Shown here piece by piece: positions 43,189 to 51,661 of a stretch of 64,000 bases of DNA. Every line of letters begins with the position of its first letter. The first letter of the stretch is position 1. The position numbers and the translations under genes were made by a program. The notes under the pieces were generated by a model, which was not told the origin of the DNA, did no database searches, and worked only from the letters and a program-made list of their open reading frames with translations. Origin of the DNA: Mycobacterium sp. MBM (GTDB lineage: Bacteria; Actinomycetota; Actinomycetes; Mycobacteriales; Mycobacteriaceae); assembly GCA_021648845.1 (NCBI GenBank), contig JAKJHY010000010.1:62001-126000 (forward strand). Direction: 5' to 3'.

Positions 43189-44085
43189 ATGACACAACCC
43201 CCACCCCCACCGGGCGGATACCCGCCGCCACCGGAGAACGTCCCGCCGCCGGGCGGATACCCACCCCCACCGGGCGCATACCCGCCGCCACCGGGCGGCT
43301 ACCCACCGCCACCGGGTGGCTATCCGCCACCGCCGTACTACCCGCCTCCGCAAGGCAATTACCCGCCGCCCGGCTACCCCCCGATGGGCGCACCCGCCTA
43401 CCGCGTGGGCGAAGCGGTCTCCTGGGCGTGGAACAAGTTCAGCAAGAACGTCACGGCGATCCTGGTGCCCACCCTGGTGTTCGGCGTCGTCTACGCCGTC
43501 CTGCAGGCCGTCATCCAAGGCGTCACGTCGGCTTTCAGCACGGTGGACAGCACGTCCTACGCCGACGGCTACGGTGCGAGCATCTCGCTGGGGCTGGGCG
43601 GCATCGTCGTCACCGTTCTCGGCGCCATCGTGACGGTGATCGTGGCGGCGGTGGTGCAGTCCGCCTATCTCGGCGGCATGCTCGACATCGCCAACGGCCA
43701 ACCGGTGCAGATCGGCTCGTTCTTCACACCGCGCAATGTCGTCAACGTCGTGATCGCCTCGGTCCTGTCCAGCATCATCGTGGGTATCGGCGTGCTGTTG
43801 TGCATCGTCCCCGGCGTCATCGCCACGATCCTGCTGCTGTTCACCACGGCCGTCGTCGTCGACCGCAATGTGTCCGGTGTCGAGGGTCTGCGCACCAGCT
43901 TCGCGATCGCCAAGGCGAATTTCGGCCCGACGGCCCTGACCTGGTTGACGACCGTCGGTATCGGCATCCTCGGCGTGCTGGCCTGCCTGGTCGGCCTCAT
44001 CGTCGCGTATCCGGTGATCGCACTGGTCACCGTGTATGCCTACCGCACGCTCAGCGGAGGGTACGTCGCACCGCCGACCCCATAG
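43189..44085 (+). CDS. Proline-rich polytopic membrane protein, paralogue 1
   Basis: 298 residues. About 65 N-terminal residues of GGYPPPP repeats are followed by YRVGEAVSWAWNKFSKNVTAI and at least five membrane helices. Cytoplasmic loops include ANGQPVQIGSFFTPRN and DRNVSGVEGLRTSFAIAKANFG. This is the domain arrangement of mycobacterial 'proline and glycine rich transmembrane' proteins (for example Rv2560); the function is unknown. The next gene shares the same segments (SWAWNKFSKN, DIANG-PV--GSFF-PR), so this pair is a tandem duplication. Confidence 0.8.
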   Translation: MTQPPPPPGGYPPPPENVPPPGGYPPPPGAYPPPPGGYPPPPGGYPPPPYYPPPQGNYPPPGYPPMGAPAYRVGEAVSWAWNKFSKNVTAILVPTLVFGVVYAVLQAVIQGVTSAFSTVDSTSYADGYGASISLGLGGIVVTVLGAIVTVIVAAVVQSAYLGGMLDIANGQPVQIGSFFTPRNVVNVVIASVLSSIIVGIGVLLCIVPGVIATILLLFTTAVVVDRNVSGVEGLRTSFAIAKANFGPTALTWLTTVGIGILGVLACLVGLIVAYPVIALVTVYAYRTLSGGYVAPPTP

Positions 44086-44203
44086 TGATCATGAACGCCG
44101 CAGGCGTGCCAGAGTGTCATAGGCTCACCGCAGGCGTCGGTCCGCCCAGCGCTGGCGCGAGCCGGAGTTTCACTGTCAGCTACCAGTCTCACGAGAAGGT
44201 GAC

Positions 44204-45202
44204 ATGACTCAACCACCACCCCCGCCCGGCGGCTACCCGCCGCCGCCCGAGAACGTCCCGCCCCAGGGGAACTACCCCCCGCCGGGCAATTACCCGCCGC
44301 CGCAAGGGGATTACCCTCCGCCGCCGCAGGGCAACTATCCGCCACCGCCGCAGGGTGGTTACCCGCCGCCGCCCCCGCCCGGCGGCTATCCGCCACCGCC
44401 GCAGGGTGGTTACCCGCCGCCGCCCCCACCGCAGGGTGGGTATGCGCCGCCACCACCGGCCGGCTACCCGCCGGCGGGTTACCCCGGGGCGCCGGCGCCG
44501 TTCAGCGTCGGTGACGCGTTCTCCTGGGCCTGGAACAAATTCAGCAAGAACGCGGCCGCGCTGATCGTCCCGACCCTGGTGTACGCCGTGATCGTGGGTG
44601 TCGTCGTCGGCATCGTCTACGGTCTGGCCTTCGCGCTGGCACCCAGCGGTGTCACCACCTACGACAGCTATGACTCGGGCTTCAGCTACGAGTACAGCGC
44701 GGGATTCGGGGTGGCCAGTTTCCTGGTGCTGGCGCTCGGCGGCGTGGTGCTGCTGGTGGTGCTGGCGGCGATCTCGTCGGCCTATATCAGCGGCATCCTG
44801 GACATCGCCAACGGTGTTCCGGTGAGCGTGGGATCCTTCTTCAAGCCGCGGCTGATCGGCCCCGTCATCATCGCCACCCTGCTGGTGGGCATCGCGACGT
44901 CGATCGGCAGCGCCCTGTGCTACATCCCGGGCCTCATCGTGTCGATCTTCGCGTTCTTCACCACCGTCGCATTGTTGGACCGCAACCTGTCGGCCATCGA
45001 CGCGATCAAGATGAGCATCGACATCGCCAAGAACAATTTCGTCCAGGTGCTGATCGTCTGGCTGCTGTTCTCGGTGATGCTGTCCGTCGGGTCCTTCCTG
45101 TGCCTTGTCGGACTGCTGGTGGCGGCGCCGGTCGCGATCCTGTTCGAGGTGTACGCCTTCCGGCGCCTGACCGGTGGTCAGGTGGCACCGCTGACGCCGT
45201 AG
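44204..45202 (+). CDS. Proline-rich polytopic membrane protein, paralogue 2
   Basis: 332 residues. It is like the gene before it but with a longer Pro/Gly/Tyr tail (about 95 residues, with both GGYPPPP and QGNYPPP repeats) and different external loops (a Tyr/Ser-rich TYDSYDSGFSYEYSAGF stretch between the first helices). The membrane part keeps FSVGDAFSWAWNKFSKNAAAL, ILDIANGVPVSVGSFFKPR and LLDRNLSAIDAIKMSIDIAKNNF. A strong intrinsic terminator follows at 45218-45251, closing the proline-rich gene group. Function unknown. Confidence 0.8.
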   Translation: MTQPPPPPGGYPPPPENVPPQGNYPPPGNYPPPQGDYPPPPQGNYPPPPQGGYPPPPPPGGYPPPPQGGYPPPPPPQGGYAPPPPAGYPPAGYPGAPAPFSVGDAFSWAWNKFSKNAAALIVPTLVYAVIVGVVVGIVYGLAFALAPSGVTTYDSYDSGFSYEYSAGFGVASFLVLALGGVVLLVVLAAISSAYISGILDIANGVPVSVGSFFKPRLIGPVIIATLLVGIATSIGSALCYIPGLIVSIFAFFTTVALLDRNLSAIDAIKMSIDIAKNNFVQVLIVWLLFSVMLSVGSFLCLVGLLVAAPVAILFEVYAFRRLTGGQVAPLTP

Positions 45203-45217
45203 CGCGGTAACGCACGC

Positions 45218-45251
45218 AACGGGGTGGGCCGCACGCGGTCCACCCCGTTTT
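45218..45251 (+). terminator. Strong intrinsic terminator
   Basis: A 14-15 bp stem (AACGGGGTGGGCCG arm, one G-T pair) with a tiny loop, then TTTT. It separates the proline-rich gene group from metB. Confidence 0.92.
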
Positions 45252-45282
45252 CGTCTTTCGGCGCCGCACTACCCTGATCCGC

Positions 45283-46455
45283 ATGGGTGAACAGCGCAGC
45301 GCACATGACGCACACCGGTGGCAGGGTCTGGCGACCCGGGCCATCCATGCCGGGTTCCGGCCCGACCCGGCCACCGGAGCCGTCAACGCCCCGATCTACG
45401 CCAGTTCCACCTTCGCCCAGGACGGCGTCGGCGGCCTGCGCGGCGGCTTCGAGTACGCCCGCACCGGCAACCCCACCCGTGCCGCGCTGGAAGCGTCGCT
45501 GGCCGCGGTCGAGGAGGCCGAATACGGCCGGGCCTTCGCCTCGGGCATGGCGGCCACCGACTGCGCACTGCGCGCCGTGCTGCGCCCCGGCGACCACGTC
45601 GTGATCCCCGATGACGCCTACGGCGGTACCTTCCGGCTGATCGACAAGGTGTTCACCCAGTGGGGCATCCGGTACACCCCGGTGGCGCTCTCGGATCTGG
45701 ATGCGGTGGCCGCGGCGCTCACCGCGACCACGAAGCTGGTCTGGGTCGAGACACCCACCAACCCGCTGCTGACCATCGCCGATATCGCCGGGATCGCCGA
45801 GATCTCCCACCGGGCGGGCGCGAAGCTGTTGGTGGACAACACCTTTGCCTCGCCGGCGCTGCAGCGGCCGCTGACGCTGGGCGCCGATATCGTGCTGCAC
45901 TCGACGACGAAGTACATCGGCGGGCATTCCGACGTGGTCGGCGGCGCCCTGCTGACCGGCGACGAGGAACTCGACACCGCCTTCGCGTTCCTGCAGAACG
46001 GGGCGGGTGCGGTGCCCGGCCCGTTCGACGCCTACCTGACCATGCGCGGGCTCAAGACCCTGGTACTGCGCATGCAGCGGCACAGCGAGAACGCCGCCAA
46101 GGTCGCCGAGTTCCTGGCCGAACACCCGGCCGTCGAGTCCGTGCTCTATCCCGGCCTGCCCAGTCACCCCAACCACGAGGTCGCCGCCAGGCAGATGTCC
46201 GGTTTCGGTGGCATGGTGTCGGTGCGGCTGCGCGGCGGCCGGGCCGCGGCGCAGGACTTCTGCGCCCGCACCGAGATCTTCATCCTCGCCGAATCCCTGG
46301 GCGGGGTGGAATCGCTGATCGAGCATCCCGGCGCGATGACGCACGCCTCCACCGCCGGCTCGCAGCTGGAGGTACCCGACGATCTGGTCCGGCTGTCGGT
46401 GGGCATCGAGGAGGCCGCCGACCTGCTCGGCGATCTGGAACAGGCGCTGCGTTAG
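45283..46455 (+). CDS. metB: Cystathionine gamma-synthase / lyase-type PLP enzyme MetB
   Basis: 390 residues. Cys/Met-metabolism PLP family: RAIHAGFRPDPATGAVNAPIYASSTF, YARTGNPTRAALEASLAAVE, and the PLP-binding Lys210 in LHSTTKYIGGHSDVVGG. Also conserved are the substrate-site residues in SLGGVESLIEHPGAMTHAS. It either makes cystathionine from an activated homoserine and cysteine or, in reverse transsulfuration with cbs, splits cystathionine to cysteine; the family does not distinguish well. Position and length match MetB (Rv1079). Confidence 0.93.
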   Translation: MGEQRSAHDAHRWQGLATRAIHAGFRPDPATGAVNAPIYASSTFAQDGVGGLRGGFEYARTGNPTRAALEASLAAVEEAEYGRAFASGMAATDCALRAVLRPGDHVVIPDDAYGGTFRLIDKVFTQWGIRYTPVALSDLDAVAAALTATTKLVWVETPTNPLLTIADIAGIAEISHRAGAKLLVDNTFASPALQRPLTLGADIVLHSTTKYIGGHSDVVGGALLTGDEELDTAFAFLQNGAGAVPGPFDAYLTMRGLKTLVLRMQRHSENAAKVAEFLAEHPAVESVLYPGLPSHPNHEVAARQMSGFGGMVSVRLRGGRAAAQDFCARTEIFILAESLGGVESLIEHPGAMTHASTAGSQLEVPDDLVRLSVGIEEAADLLGDLEQALR

Positions 46456-46467
46456 AGGTATCGGGTT

Positions 46468-47151
46468 CTAGGAGCCCAGTGCCGGGCGCAGCGCAGACAC
46501 CGTGACGGCCAGATTGACCTCCGGCAGTCCGGTCGGCGACTCGTCGACCCAGCTGCCCAGCGCGATCTCACCGGCGCGGGCGTGCACCCAGCGCCAGCCG
46601 CGATCGTTGAGACTGAGCAGTGCGCCGAGACCGTCGGTGGCGTGCAGCAACGAGATGATGGCCGCCGTCGGCGGGGCCGGCGGGCGGCGGTCGAACAATG
46701 CCGACAGCAGTGCCGACCGGGCCGGGCCGACGCGGTCGCGGTTCGTCAGCGGCAGCGCCGCATCTGCGGTGAACCCGACGGCGCTCTTGAACCCCTTGGC
46801 CGGCAGTGGGATCCGCCGGATCTGCGCGCTGCGTTCCAGATGCGTGACGAGATCGTCCTCGGTGTGCCTGCTCAGCTTGGCGATCGCCGAGGACGGCCGA
46901 AGCGGCCGCCGGGTGAGCATCTCCCACGCCGGGCCGGTGACCGGATCCAGCGGGCTGGTCCCGGTCAACGCGACCAGACGCCCCGAGGGCGCAGGGTCAC
47001 CGTCGACCGCGGGCCGGATGCGGCAGCCCCACGCCAGGTCCAGCAGGGTGGCCGCGCCGAGCACCCGGTGTCTGCGCTGTCGATCCAGGCCGGGTTGCGC
47101 CGACGCATTGTCGAGCAGCAGCAGGTATAGGTCCTCGGCGATCTGGGCCAC
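46468..47151 (-). CDS. GPP34 (Golgi phosphoprotein 3-like) family protein
   Basis: 227 residues. The start MAQIAEDLYLLLLDNASAQPGLDRQRRHRVLGAATLLDLA and the KLSRHTEDDLVTHLERSAQIRR segment are the GPP34 pattern; eukaryotic relatives bind phosphatidylinositol 4-phosphate. Mycobacteria and streptomycetes encode several GPP34 proteins, most without known function. No membrane helix is present. Convergent with metB (13 bases between stop codons) and not part of the M. tuberculosis order at this point as far as I recall. Confidence 0.82.
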   Translation of the reverse strand: MAQIAEDLYLLLLDNASAQPGLDRQRRHRVLGAATLLDLAWGCRIRPAVDGDPAPSGRLVALTGTSPLDPVTGPAWEMLTRRPLRPSSAIAKLSRHTEDDLVTHLERSAQIRRIPLPAKGFKSAVGFTADAALPLTNRDRVGPARSALLSALFDRRPPAPPTAAIISLLHATDGLGALLSLNDRGWRWVHARAGEIALGSWVDESPTGLPEVNLAVTVSALRPALGS

Positions 47152-47186
47152 CGGTGAAACCTATCGTCCCGCCGTGGCCGACGACC

Positions 47187-47681
47187 TCAGGAGTGGTAGG
47201 GCTCCGCGCTGAGCAGGGTCACCGTGACGGTGCTGCCGTTGGGAATGGTGTAGCTGCGGGTATCGCCGACCTTGGCATCCAGCAGGGCCTCACCCAGCGG
47301 AGACTTGGGCGAGTACACCTCCAGCTTGCCGTCGCTGACGCCTTCCTGGCGGGTCGCGATCAGGAAGGTCTCGGTGTCGTTCTTGTCATCGCCGTACTGC
47401 ACTTTGACCACCGAACCGGGCAGCGCGACGCCGGACTGCTTGGGTGCCTCGCCGACCTTGGCGTTGTTCAGCAGTTCCTGCAGCTGACGGATGCGCGCCT
47501 CTTCCTGGCCCTGCTGCTCGCGGGCGGCGTGGTATCCACCGTTCTCGCGCAGGTCGCCTTCTTCGCGGCGGTCGTTGATCTCTGCAGCGATGACGGGCCG
47601 GTTGGCGATCAGCTGATCAAGCTCGGCCTTCAGCCGGTCGAAAGCCTCTTCGGTCAGCCAGGTGACCTGGGTGTCGGTCAT
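47187..47681 (-). CDS. greA: Transcription elongation factor GreA
   Basis: 164 residues. The N-terminal coiled-coil tip carries [17 protein letters not shown] with the acidic Asp and Glu that reach the RNA polymerase active site, and the C-terminal domain has the FKBP-like [28 protein letters not shown]. It rescues backtracked polymerase by stimulating transcript cleavage. Position matches Rv1080c. An upstream leader of about 200 bases contains a hairpin (47786-47813). Confidence 0.95.
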   Translation of the reverse strand: MTDTQVTWLTEEAFDRLKAELDQLIANRPVIAAEINDRREEGDLRENGGYHAAREQQGQEEARIRQLQELLNNAKVGEAPKQSGVALPGSVVKVQYGDDKNDTETFLIATRQEGVSDGKLEVYSPKSPLGEALLDAKVGDTRSYTIPNGSTVTVTLLSAEPYHS

Positions 47682-47785
47682 GTCCTCGCGCTCCTGTCGT
47701 TTGGTATTTTCTCGCGCGCTGTATCGCGTGGGAAGGTCGTGTATCGCCGCGATCGCAGGCGCCGTGGCAGCGCGCTAATGCAGCA

Positions 47786-47813
47786 ATACACGGCTCCAGC
47801 CGGAACCGTGTAT
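47786..47813 (-). promoter_or_regulatory. Hairpin in the greA leader region
   Basis: ATACACGG and CCGTGTAT form an 8-bp perfect stem, extended by three more pairs after one mismatch, around a 4-base loop. It lies about 105 bases upstream of greA and 74 bases downstream of the DUF4307 gene on the same strand. No T run follows in the minus direction, so it may be a processing, attenuation or weak terminator structure. Confidence 0.5.
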
Positions 47814-47886
47814 CGGCCAAGCCTACCACCGCCGCGTCGTGCGGTTTTCACAATTTTGCCGTTCGCCGTTCGCCGGGCGGACGTCT

Positions 47887-48309
47887 CTAGGGCCCCACCA
47901 GATAGTCCGGCACATCGATGCCGCAGCCATAAATATCGCCGACGACCGGCGGTTTGGTGGATTTGACCACCGCGTCGACCACCACCGAGGCCGCGGTGGA
48001 CGGCGGCACCAGAATCTCCCGGCGGCCGGTCTCGTCGCCGTTGATGGAACGGGCCCGTACGATGCACACCGCGGGCTGCGACGGATCGGCCCGGGTCACG
48101 GTGATCGTCACCGCCACCGTCTCGTCGTCGATGATCTGGTAGCCACCGATCTCGCCCTTCACATCGGCCCCGAACCGCTGGAAGGCGATGAGCGCGATCA
48201 CCACGCCGACCGTCACAATCAGCAGGAACAGTCCGATCACCACCCGGCGACGGGCGCGTCGGGACAACTTTTGCCGCCCGTAACGGGCGGTGGGACGCTC
48301 GATGGTCAA
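47887..48309 (-). CDS. DUF4307 single-pass membrane protein (Rv1081c-like)
   Basis: 140 residues. A basic N terminus (RYGRQKLSRRARRRVV) precedes one membrane helix (about 24-44), leaving an external domain with GEIGGYQIIDDETVAVTITVTRADPSQPAVCIVRARSINGDETGRREI, matching the DUF4307 pattern, and two Cys that could form a disulfide. The family is actinobacterial and usually next to mca or greA, as here and in M. tuberculosis (Rv1081c). Function unknown. Divergent from mca. Confidence 0.87.
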   Translation of the reverse strand: MTIERPTARYGRQKLSRRARRRVVIGLFLLIVTVGVVIALIAFQRFGADVKGEIGGYQIIDDETVAVTITVTRADPSQPAVCIVRARSINGDETGRREILVPPSTAASVVVDAVVKSTKPPVVGDIYGCGIDVPDYLVGP

Positions 48310-48404
48310 GGTTAAGGGTGCCCGTCGGTCAGTTGGTTCGACTACGACTGGAACTATAGAGCGGTGGGCATACGGGAGAGGGACGCCTCGTTGGATCAGA
48401 CACT

Positions 48405-49271
48405 ATGACGCAATTGCGCTTGATGGCGGTGCACGCCCACCCCGATGACGAGTCCAGTAAGGGAGCGGCCACCACGGCCCGCTATGCGGCCGAGGGTGCC
48501 CGGGTCATGGTCGTGACCCTCACCGGCGGCGAGCGGGGGGACATCCTCAACCCCGCGATGGACATCCCGGAGGTACACGGACGCATCCACGAGGTGCGCC
48601 GCGACGAGATGGCCAAGGCCGCCGAGATCCTGGGTGTCGAACACCGCTGGCTGGGCTACGTCGACTCGGGGCTGCCCGAGGGTGATCCGCTACCGCCGCT
48701 TCCGGAGGGTTCCTTCGCCACCGTGCCGCTGCACGGCCCGACCGAGGCGCTGGTCCGGGTGATCCGCGAGTTCCGGCCGCACGTGCTGACCACCTACGAC
48801 GAGAACGGCGGCTACCCGCACCCGGATCACATCCGGTGCCACGAGGTGTCCGTGGCCGCCTACGAGGCGGCCGCCGACCATGTGCGCTTCCCCGACGCCG
48901 GTCAGCCCTGGGCGGTGTCCAAGCTGTACTACAACCACGGTTTCCTCCGGCAGCGGATGCAGGTGTTGCAGGACGAGTTCGCCAAGCACGGCCAGGACGG
49001 TCCGTTCGGCAAATGGCTGGACAACTGGGATGCCGAGGAGGACTCGATCGAGCACCGGGTGACCACCCGGGTGGAATGCGCGAAGTTCTTCGCCCAGCGG
49101 GACCAGGCGCTGCTCGCGCATGCCACCCAGATCGATCCGAAGAGTTTCTTCTTCACCACCCCGATGGAGTGGCAACAACGGCTGTGGCCGACCGAAGAAT
49201 TCGAACTCGCCCGGTCGCGCGTCCCGGTGCAACTGCCCGAGACCGACCTCTTCGCAGGGATCAAGACATGA
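48405..49271 (+). CDS. mca: Mycothiol S-conjugate amidase
   Basis: 288 residues, the length of Mca (Rv1082). LmbE/PIG-L zinc enzyme: zinc ligands in [17 protein letters not shown] (His, Asp) and in [11 protein letters not shown] (His). It cleaves the amide bond of mycothiol-toxin conjugates so the cysteinyl adduct leaves as a mercapturic acid. Its presence shows a mycothiol-producing actinobacterium. The stop overlaps the ATG of the next gene. Confidence 0.95.
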   Translation: MTQLRLMAVHAHPDDESSKGAATTARYAAEGARVMVVTLTGGERGDILNPAMDIPEVHGRIHEVRRDEMAKAAEILGVEHRWLGYVDSGLPEGDPLPPLPEGSFATVPLHGPTEALVRVIREFRPHVLTTYDENGGYPHPDHIRCHEVSVAAYEAAADHVRFPDAGQPWAVSKLYYNHGFLRQRMQVLQDEFAKHGQDGPFGKWLDNWDAEEDSIEHRVTTRVECAKFFAQRDQALLAHATQIDPKSFFFTTPMEWQQRLWPTEEFELARSRVPVQLPETDLFAGIKT

Positions 49272-49525
49272 CAGATCTACTCCTGATCGCCGCCGGCCTG
49301 CTCGCCGAGGAGGGGCCGCGGCAAACCGGCCCGGACTTCGGCAAGGCCAGCCCGGTGGGCCTGCTGGTGCTGGTGCTGCTGCTGATCGGCACCTTCGCGC
49401 TGGTGTGGTCGATGAACCGGCACCTCAAGAAGCTGCCGGAGTCGTTCGACCCCGAGCATCCCGAACCCGATCAGGCCGTCGACGAGGGCACAACCGGTGA
49501 ATTCAAGGCCGGTCCCACGGGGTAA
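49268..49525 (+). CDS. Small single-pass membrane protein (Rv1083-like)
   Basis: 85 residues, translationally coupled to mca through an ATGA overlap. One membrane helix (about 29-48, [20 protein letters not shown]) is followed by a short basic segment and an acidic tail ([18 protein letters not shown]). Matches Rv1083 in size and position. It may anchor or modulate a thiol-detoxification step, but that is inference from co-translation only. Confidence 0.85.
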   Translation: MTDLLLIAAGLLAEEGPRQTGPDFGKASPVGLLVLVLLLIGTFALVWSMNRHLKKLPESFDPEHPEPDQAVDEGTTGEFKAGPTG

Positions 49526-49589
49526 CACCCTGGGCGGGCACTTGCCCAAGATTGAGCGCCCCGACAGTTCCTCGCTGGTGCGCGGAGAG

Positions 49590-50096
49590 TCAGCGTCGCG
49601 TCACGGTCAGGGGCATCCGCACCGTCATCCACTTGTTGACACCGCAGGCGCCGCTCGGCGCGACCGTCTCGTCCTGCCCGATGAGGCGGTCGAACCTTTC
49701 GGGGGCGTCGAATCGACGGACCCAGAAGGTGAAGGTCTGTTTGCCGTCGACTGCGGTGCCGTCCGGACAGCGCAGCCAGTCGGGGATCACGTGCCAGGCG
49801 CGCCAGCGCTGGCTCGCATAGACGAGTTCGGCCGTCCATCCCTGGTCGCTGACGAGGGTTCCGGTGCAATCCTGAAACGTGGTGCACGACGACGATAACG
49901 TCCAGACGCTCGTGACGTCGGGTCGCTTGTCGAAGGCCTCCCGTGTCTTGGCGAACTGGCCGTCGGATACCGCCACAAACGTGCCGTTCAGCGCGACGTC
50001 GTTCGGTGTCGCGACGACGGGCGCCGCCACTTTCAGCGAGGTTGCCGCGACGATCGTCGCCATCAGCGTGACGATCGTGCGCCGCGCGGTCGTCAT
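49590..50096 (-). CDS. Mce-associated exported protein
   Basis: 168 residues, last gene of the mce transcript; its ATG at 50096 overlaps the mceF stop by four bases. A signal peptide or anchor (TIVTLMATIVAATSLKVAAPVVA) precedes a soluble domain with four Cys (CTTFQDC, LRCPDG, SGACG), likely two disulfides. It is not the common Mam type with an N-terminal coiled membrane stalk but a secreted protein resembling exported proteins found after mceF in several mycobacterial operons. Probably assists assembly or function of the Mce complex. Confidence 0.75.
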   Translation of the reverse strand: MTTARRTIVTLMATIVAATSLKVAAPVVATPNDVALNGTFVAVSDGQFAKTREAFDKRPDVTSVWTLSSSCTTFQDCTGTLVSDQGWTAELVYASQRWRAWHVIPDWLRCPDGTAVDGKQTFTFWVRRFDAPERFDRLIGQDETVAPSGACGVNKWMTVRMPLTVTRR

Positions 50097-51661
50097 CGGT
50101 CGGTCACCGACATCGGCGGGAGCACCAGTTCGTGCCAGGTGTGCACCTGGCCGCCGTCGGCGAGGTTCGTCTGTGTGAACACGCGGCCGTCGGGGCCGGC
50201 GACCGTCCCAGAGGCGGGATCGTAGTGGGCGAGGGCGACCGAGGGTCGCGCGTCGGTTGTGCCTCCGAAGCTGCTCGGTTGGGCCGCCTGCGGCATGCCG
50301 GGGTCTCCTGGCGGGACCGGCGGCGGCGCCGCCGGTCCCGGGGCGGCGCCGGGCGGCAGCGGTGTGCCCTCGATGGGTCCGAATATCCGGTCGTCCTCGC
50401 TCACCCGGGCATCCGGCGGGATGCCCTGGCCGACCAGGTTGGGATCGAACGGTGCGGGCCCCAGCGCATGCTGACGAGCCGCCAGTGGCTGATAGGGCTT
50501 GTCGCTCTTGCAGATTTCGACCGTTGGCGCATATTTCCCCGGCTTGTCCATACAGGGGGTATTCCGGACACCGCGGACACCGATCGGCGAGTCCTGCGGA
50601 AGCTTGCAGTAAAGCCCGTCAGGAGTGTCAATGGTGGTGGTGTCGGCCGGGTTGCGCCATTGGGAGGCCGGGAGAAATCCGACCGTGCATGCCGGGGGGT
50701 CGTCGATCGCGATCCGGAAATCCCCGACAGGTATACCTGTGGCGTTGTTATCGCCTACCGCAGCCTGGTACATCGCCACCAGTGGTGGCAGCAGCACCAG
50801 AAGTTGCTTGAGACCGGGATGGTAGGTCACTGCCACCTGGCTGAGCGAGGTCATGTTGGCCAGCAGCACCGGAAGGGTGGGTTGCACCTGTGTCAACAGT
50901 CGCGAAACCTCGTCGGCTGCAGAGGGTCCGGTCTCCAGCACGGTCCGCAGCTCGGGTTCGTCGTCGACCACTTGGCGGCTGACCGCGGCCAGCTTGGCGG
51001 CCCAGGTGCGCAGTGCGTCGGAACTGGCCACCTGACCCTCCAGGAAGGGGGTGGCGTCCTCGACCAACTGAGCCGTCCGGTCCGACGTTCGATCGAGCTC
51101 AGCTGCGATGCGCGCAGCGGAATCGGTCAGTGACTGCAAATCGCTGTGCGCACCGTTGAAGGCGAGGAAAGTCTCGTTGAGCAGTACACCCAGGTTGTCG
51201 GTGGGGACGCTGGTGATCAACCCGCTGACGCGGTCGAGCATCGGGGCCACCCGTTCCGGCACGGTGACGTCCGACGCAGGAATAATCGATCCATCGTGGA
51301 GGAAGGGGCCGTTCTCGCCATCCGGTTGTAGGTCGACGTACTGCTCCCCGACGGCGGATACGCTGCGCACTTCGACCCGAAGATCTGCGGGCACCCGCTG
51401 TGAGGCGTCCAGCGACAGTGTTGCGACGGCGCCTTCGGCGTTGACGTCGACGGCGGTCACCTGCCCGATCTGCACGCCGCGATAGGTGACATTGGCGAAA
51501 CGGTAAAGACCGCCCGCGTCGGTCATGTTCATCGTCACCGCGATGCGACCGATGCCCAGTAGCGTCGGGGCCTTGAGGTATTGCACCATCAAGACACCGA
51601 TCCCGACCACCGAGGCGATGGTGAACAGTGTGAGTTGGATCCTGACCAGGCGGGTGAGCAT
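50093..51661 (-). CDS. mceF: MCE-family protein MceF
   Basis: 522 residues. One N-terminal membrane helix (LFTIASVVGIGVLMVQYL), then the MCE domain (about 35-115: IAVTMNMTDAGGLYRFANVTYRGVQIGQV). A helical region (about 150-300) follows, then a Pro/Gly-rich tail (PPGAAPGPAAPPPVPPGDPG) and Cys pairs in the 330-390 region. MceA-F subunits form a heterohexameric tunnel that passes lipids across the periplasm to a YrbE-Mkl permease. The gene overlaps mceE (TGATG) upstream and the associated gene downstream. Confidence 0.92.
   Translation of the reverse strand: MLTRLVRIQLTLFTIASVVGIGVLMVQYLKAPTLLGIGRIAVTMNMTDAGGLYRFANVTYRGVQIGQVTAVDVNAEGAVATLSLDASQRVPADLRVEVRSVSAVGEQYVDLQPDGENGPFLHDGSIIPASDVTVPERVAPMLDRVSGLITSVPTDNLGVLLNETFLAFNGAHSDLQSLTDSAARIAAELDRTSDRTAQLVEDATPFLEGQVASSDALRTWAAKLAAVSRQVVDDEPELRTVLETGPSAADEVSRLLTQVQPTLPVLLANMTSLSQVAVTYHPGLKQLLVLLPPLVAMYQAAVGDNNATGIPVGDFRIAIDDPPACTVGFLPASQWRNPADTTTIDTPDGLYCKLPQDSPIGVRGVRNTPCMDKPGKYAPTVEICKSDKPYQPLAARQHALGPAPFDPNLVGQGIPPDARVSEDDRIFGPIEGTPLPPGAAPGPAAPPPVPPGDPGMPQAAQPSSFGGTTDARPSVALAHYDPASGTVAGPDGRVFTQTNLADGGQVHTWHELVLPPMSVTDR

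Noticed and set aside
42530..44480. Short tandem repeats rich in CCGCCGCC, repeat-array-like
   Set aside because: They are in-frame codons for GGYPPPP tails of three proteins, not CRISPR or non-coding repeats.
49530..49560. Possible hairpin between the Rv1083-like gene and the Mce-associated gene
   Set aside because: The stem is only about five pairs (TGGGC/GCCCA) with a long loop; too weak to call as a terminator.
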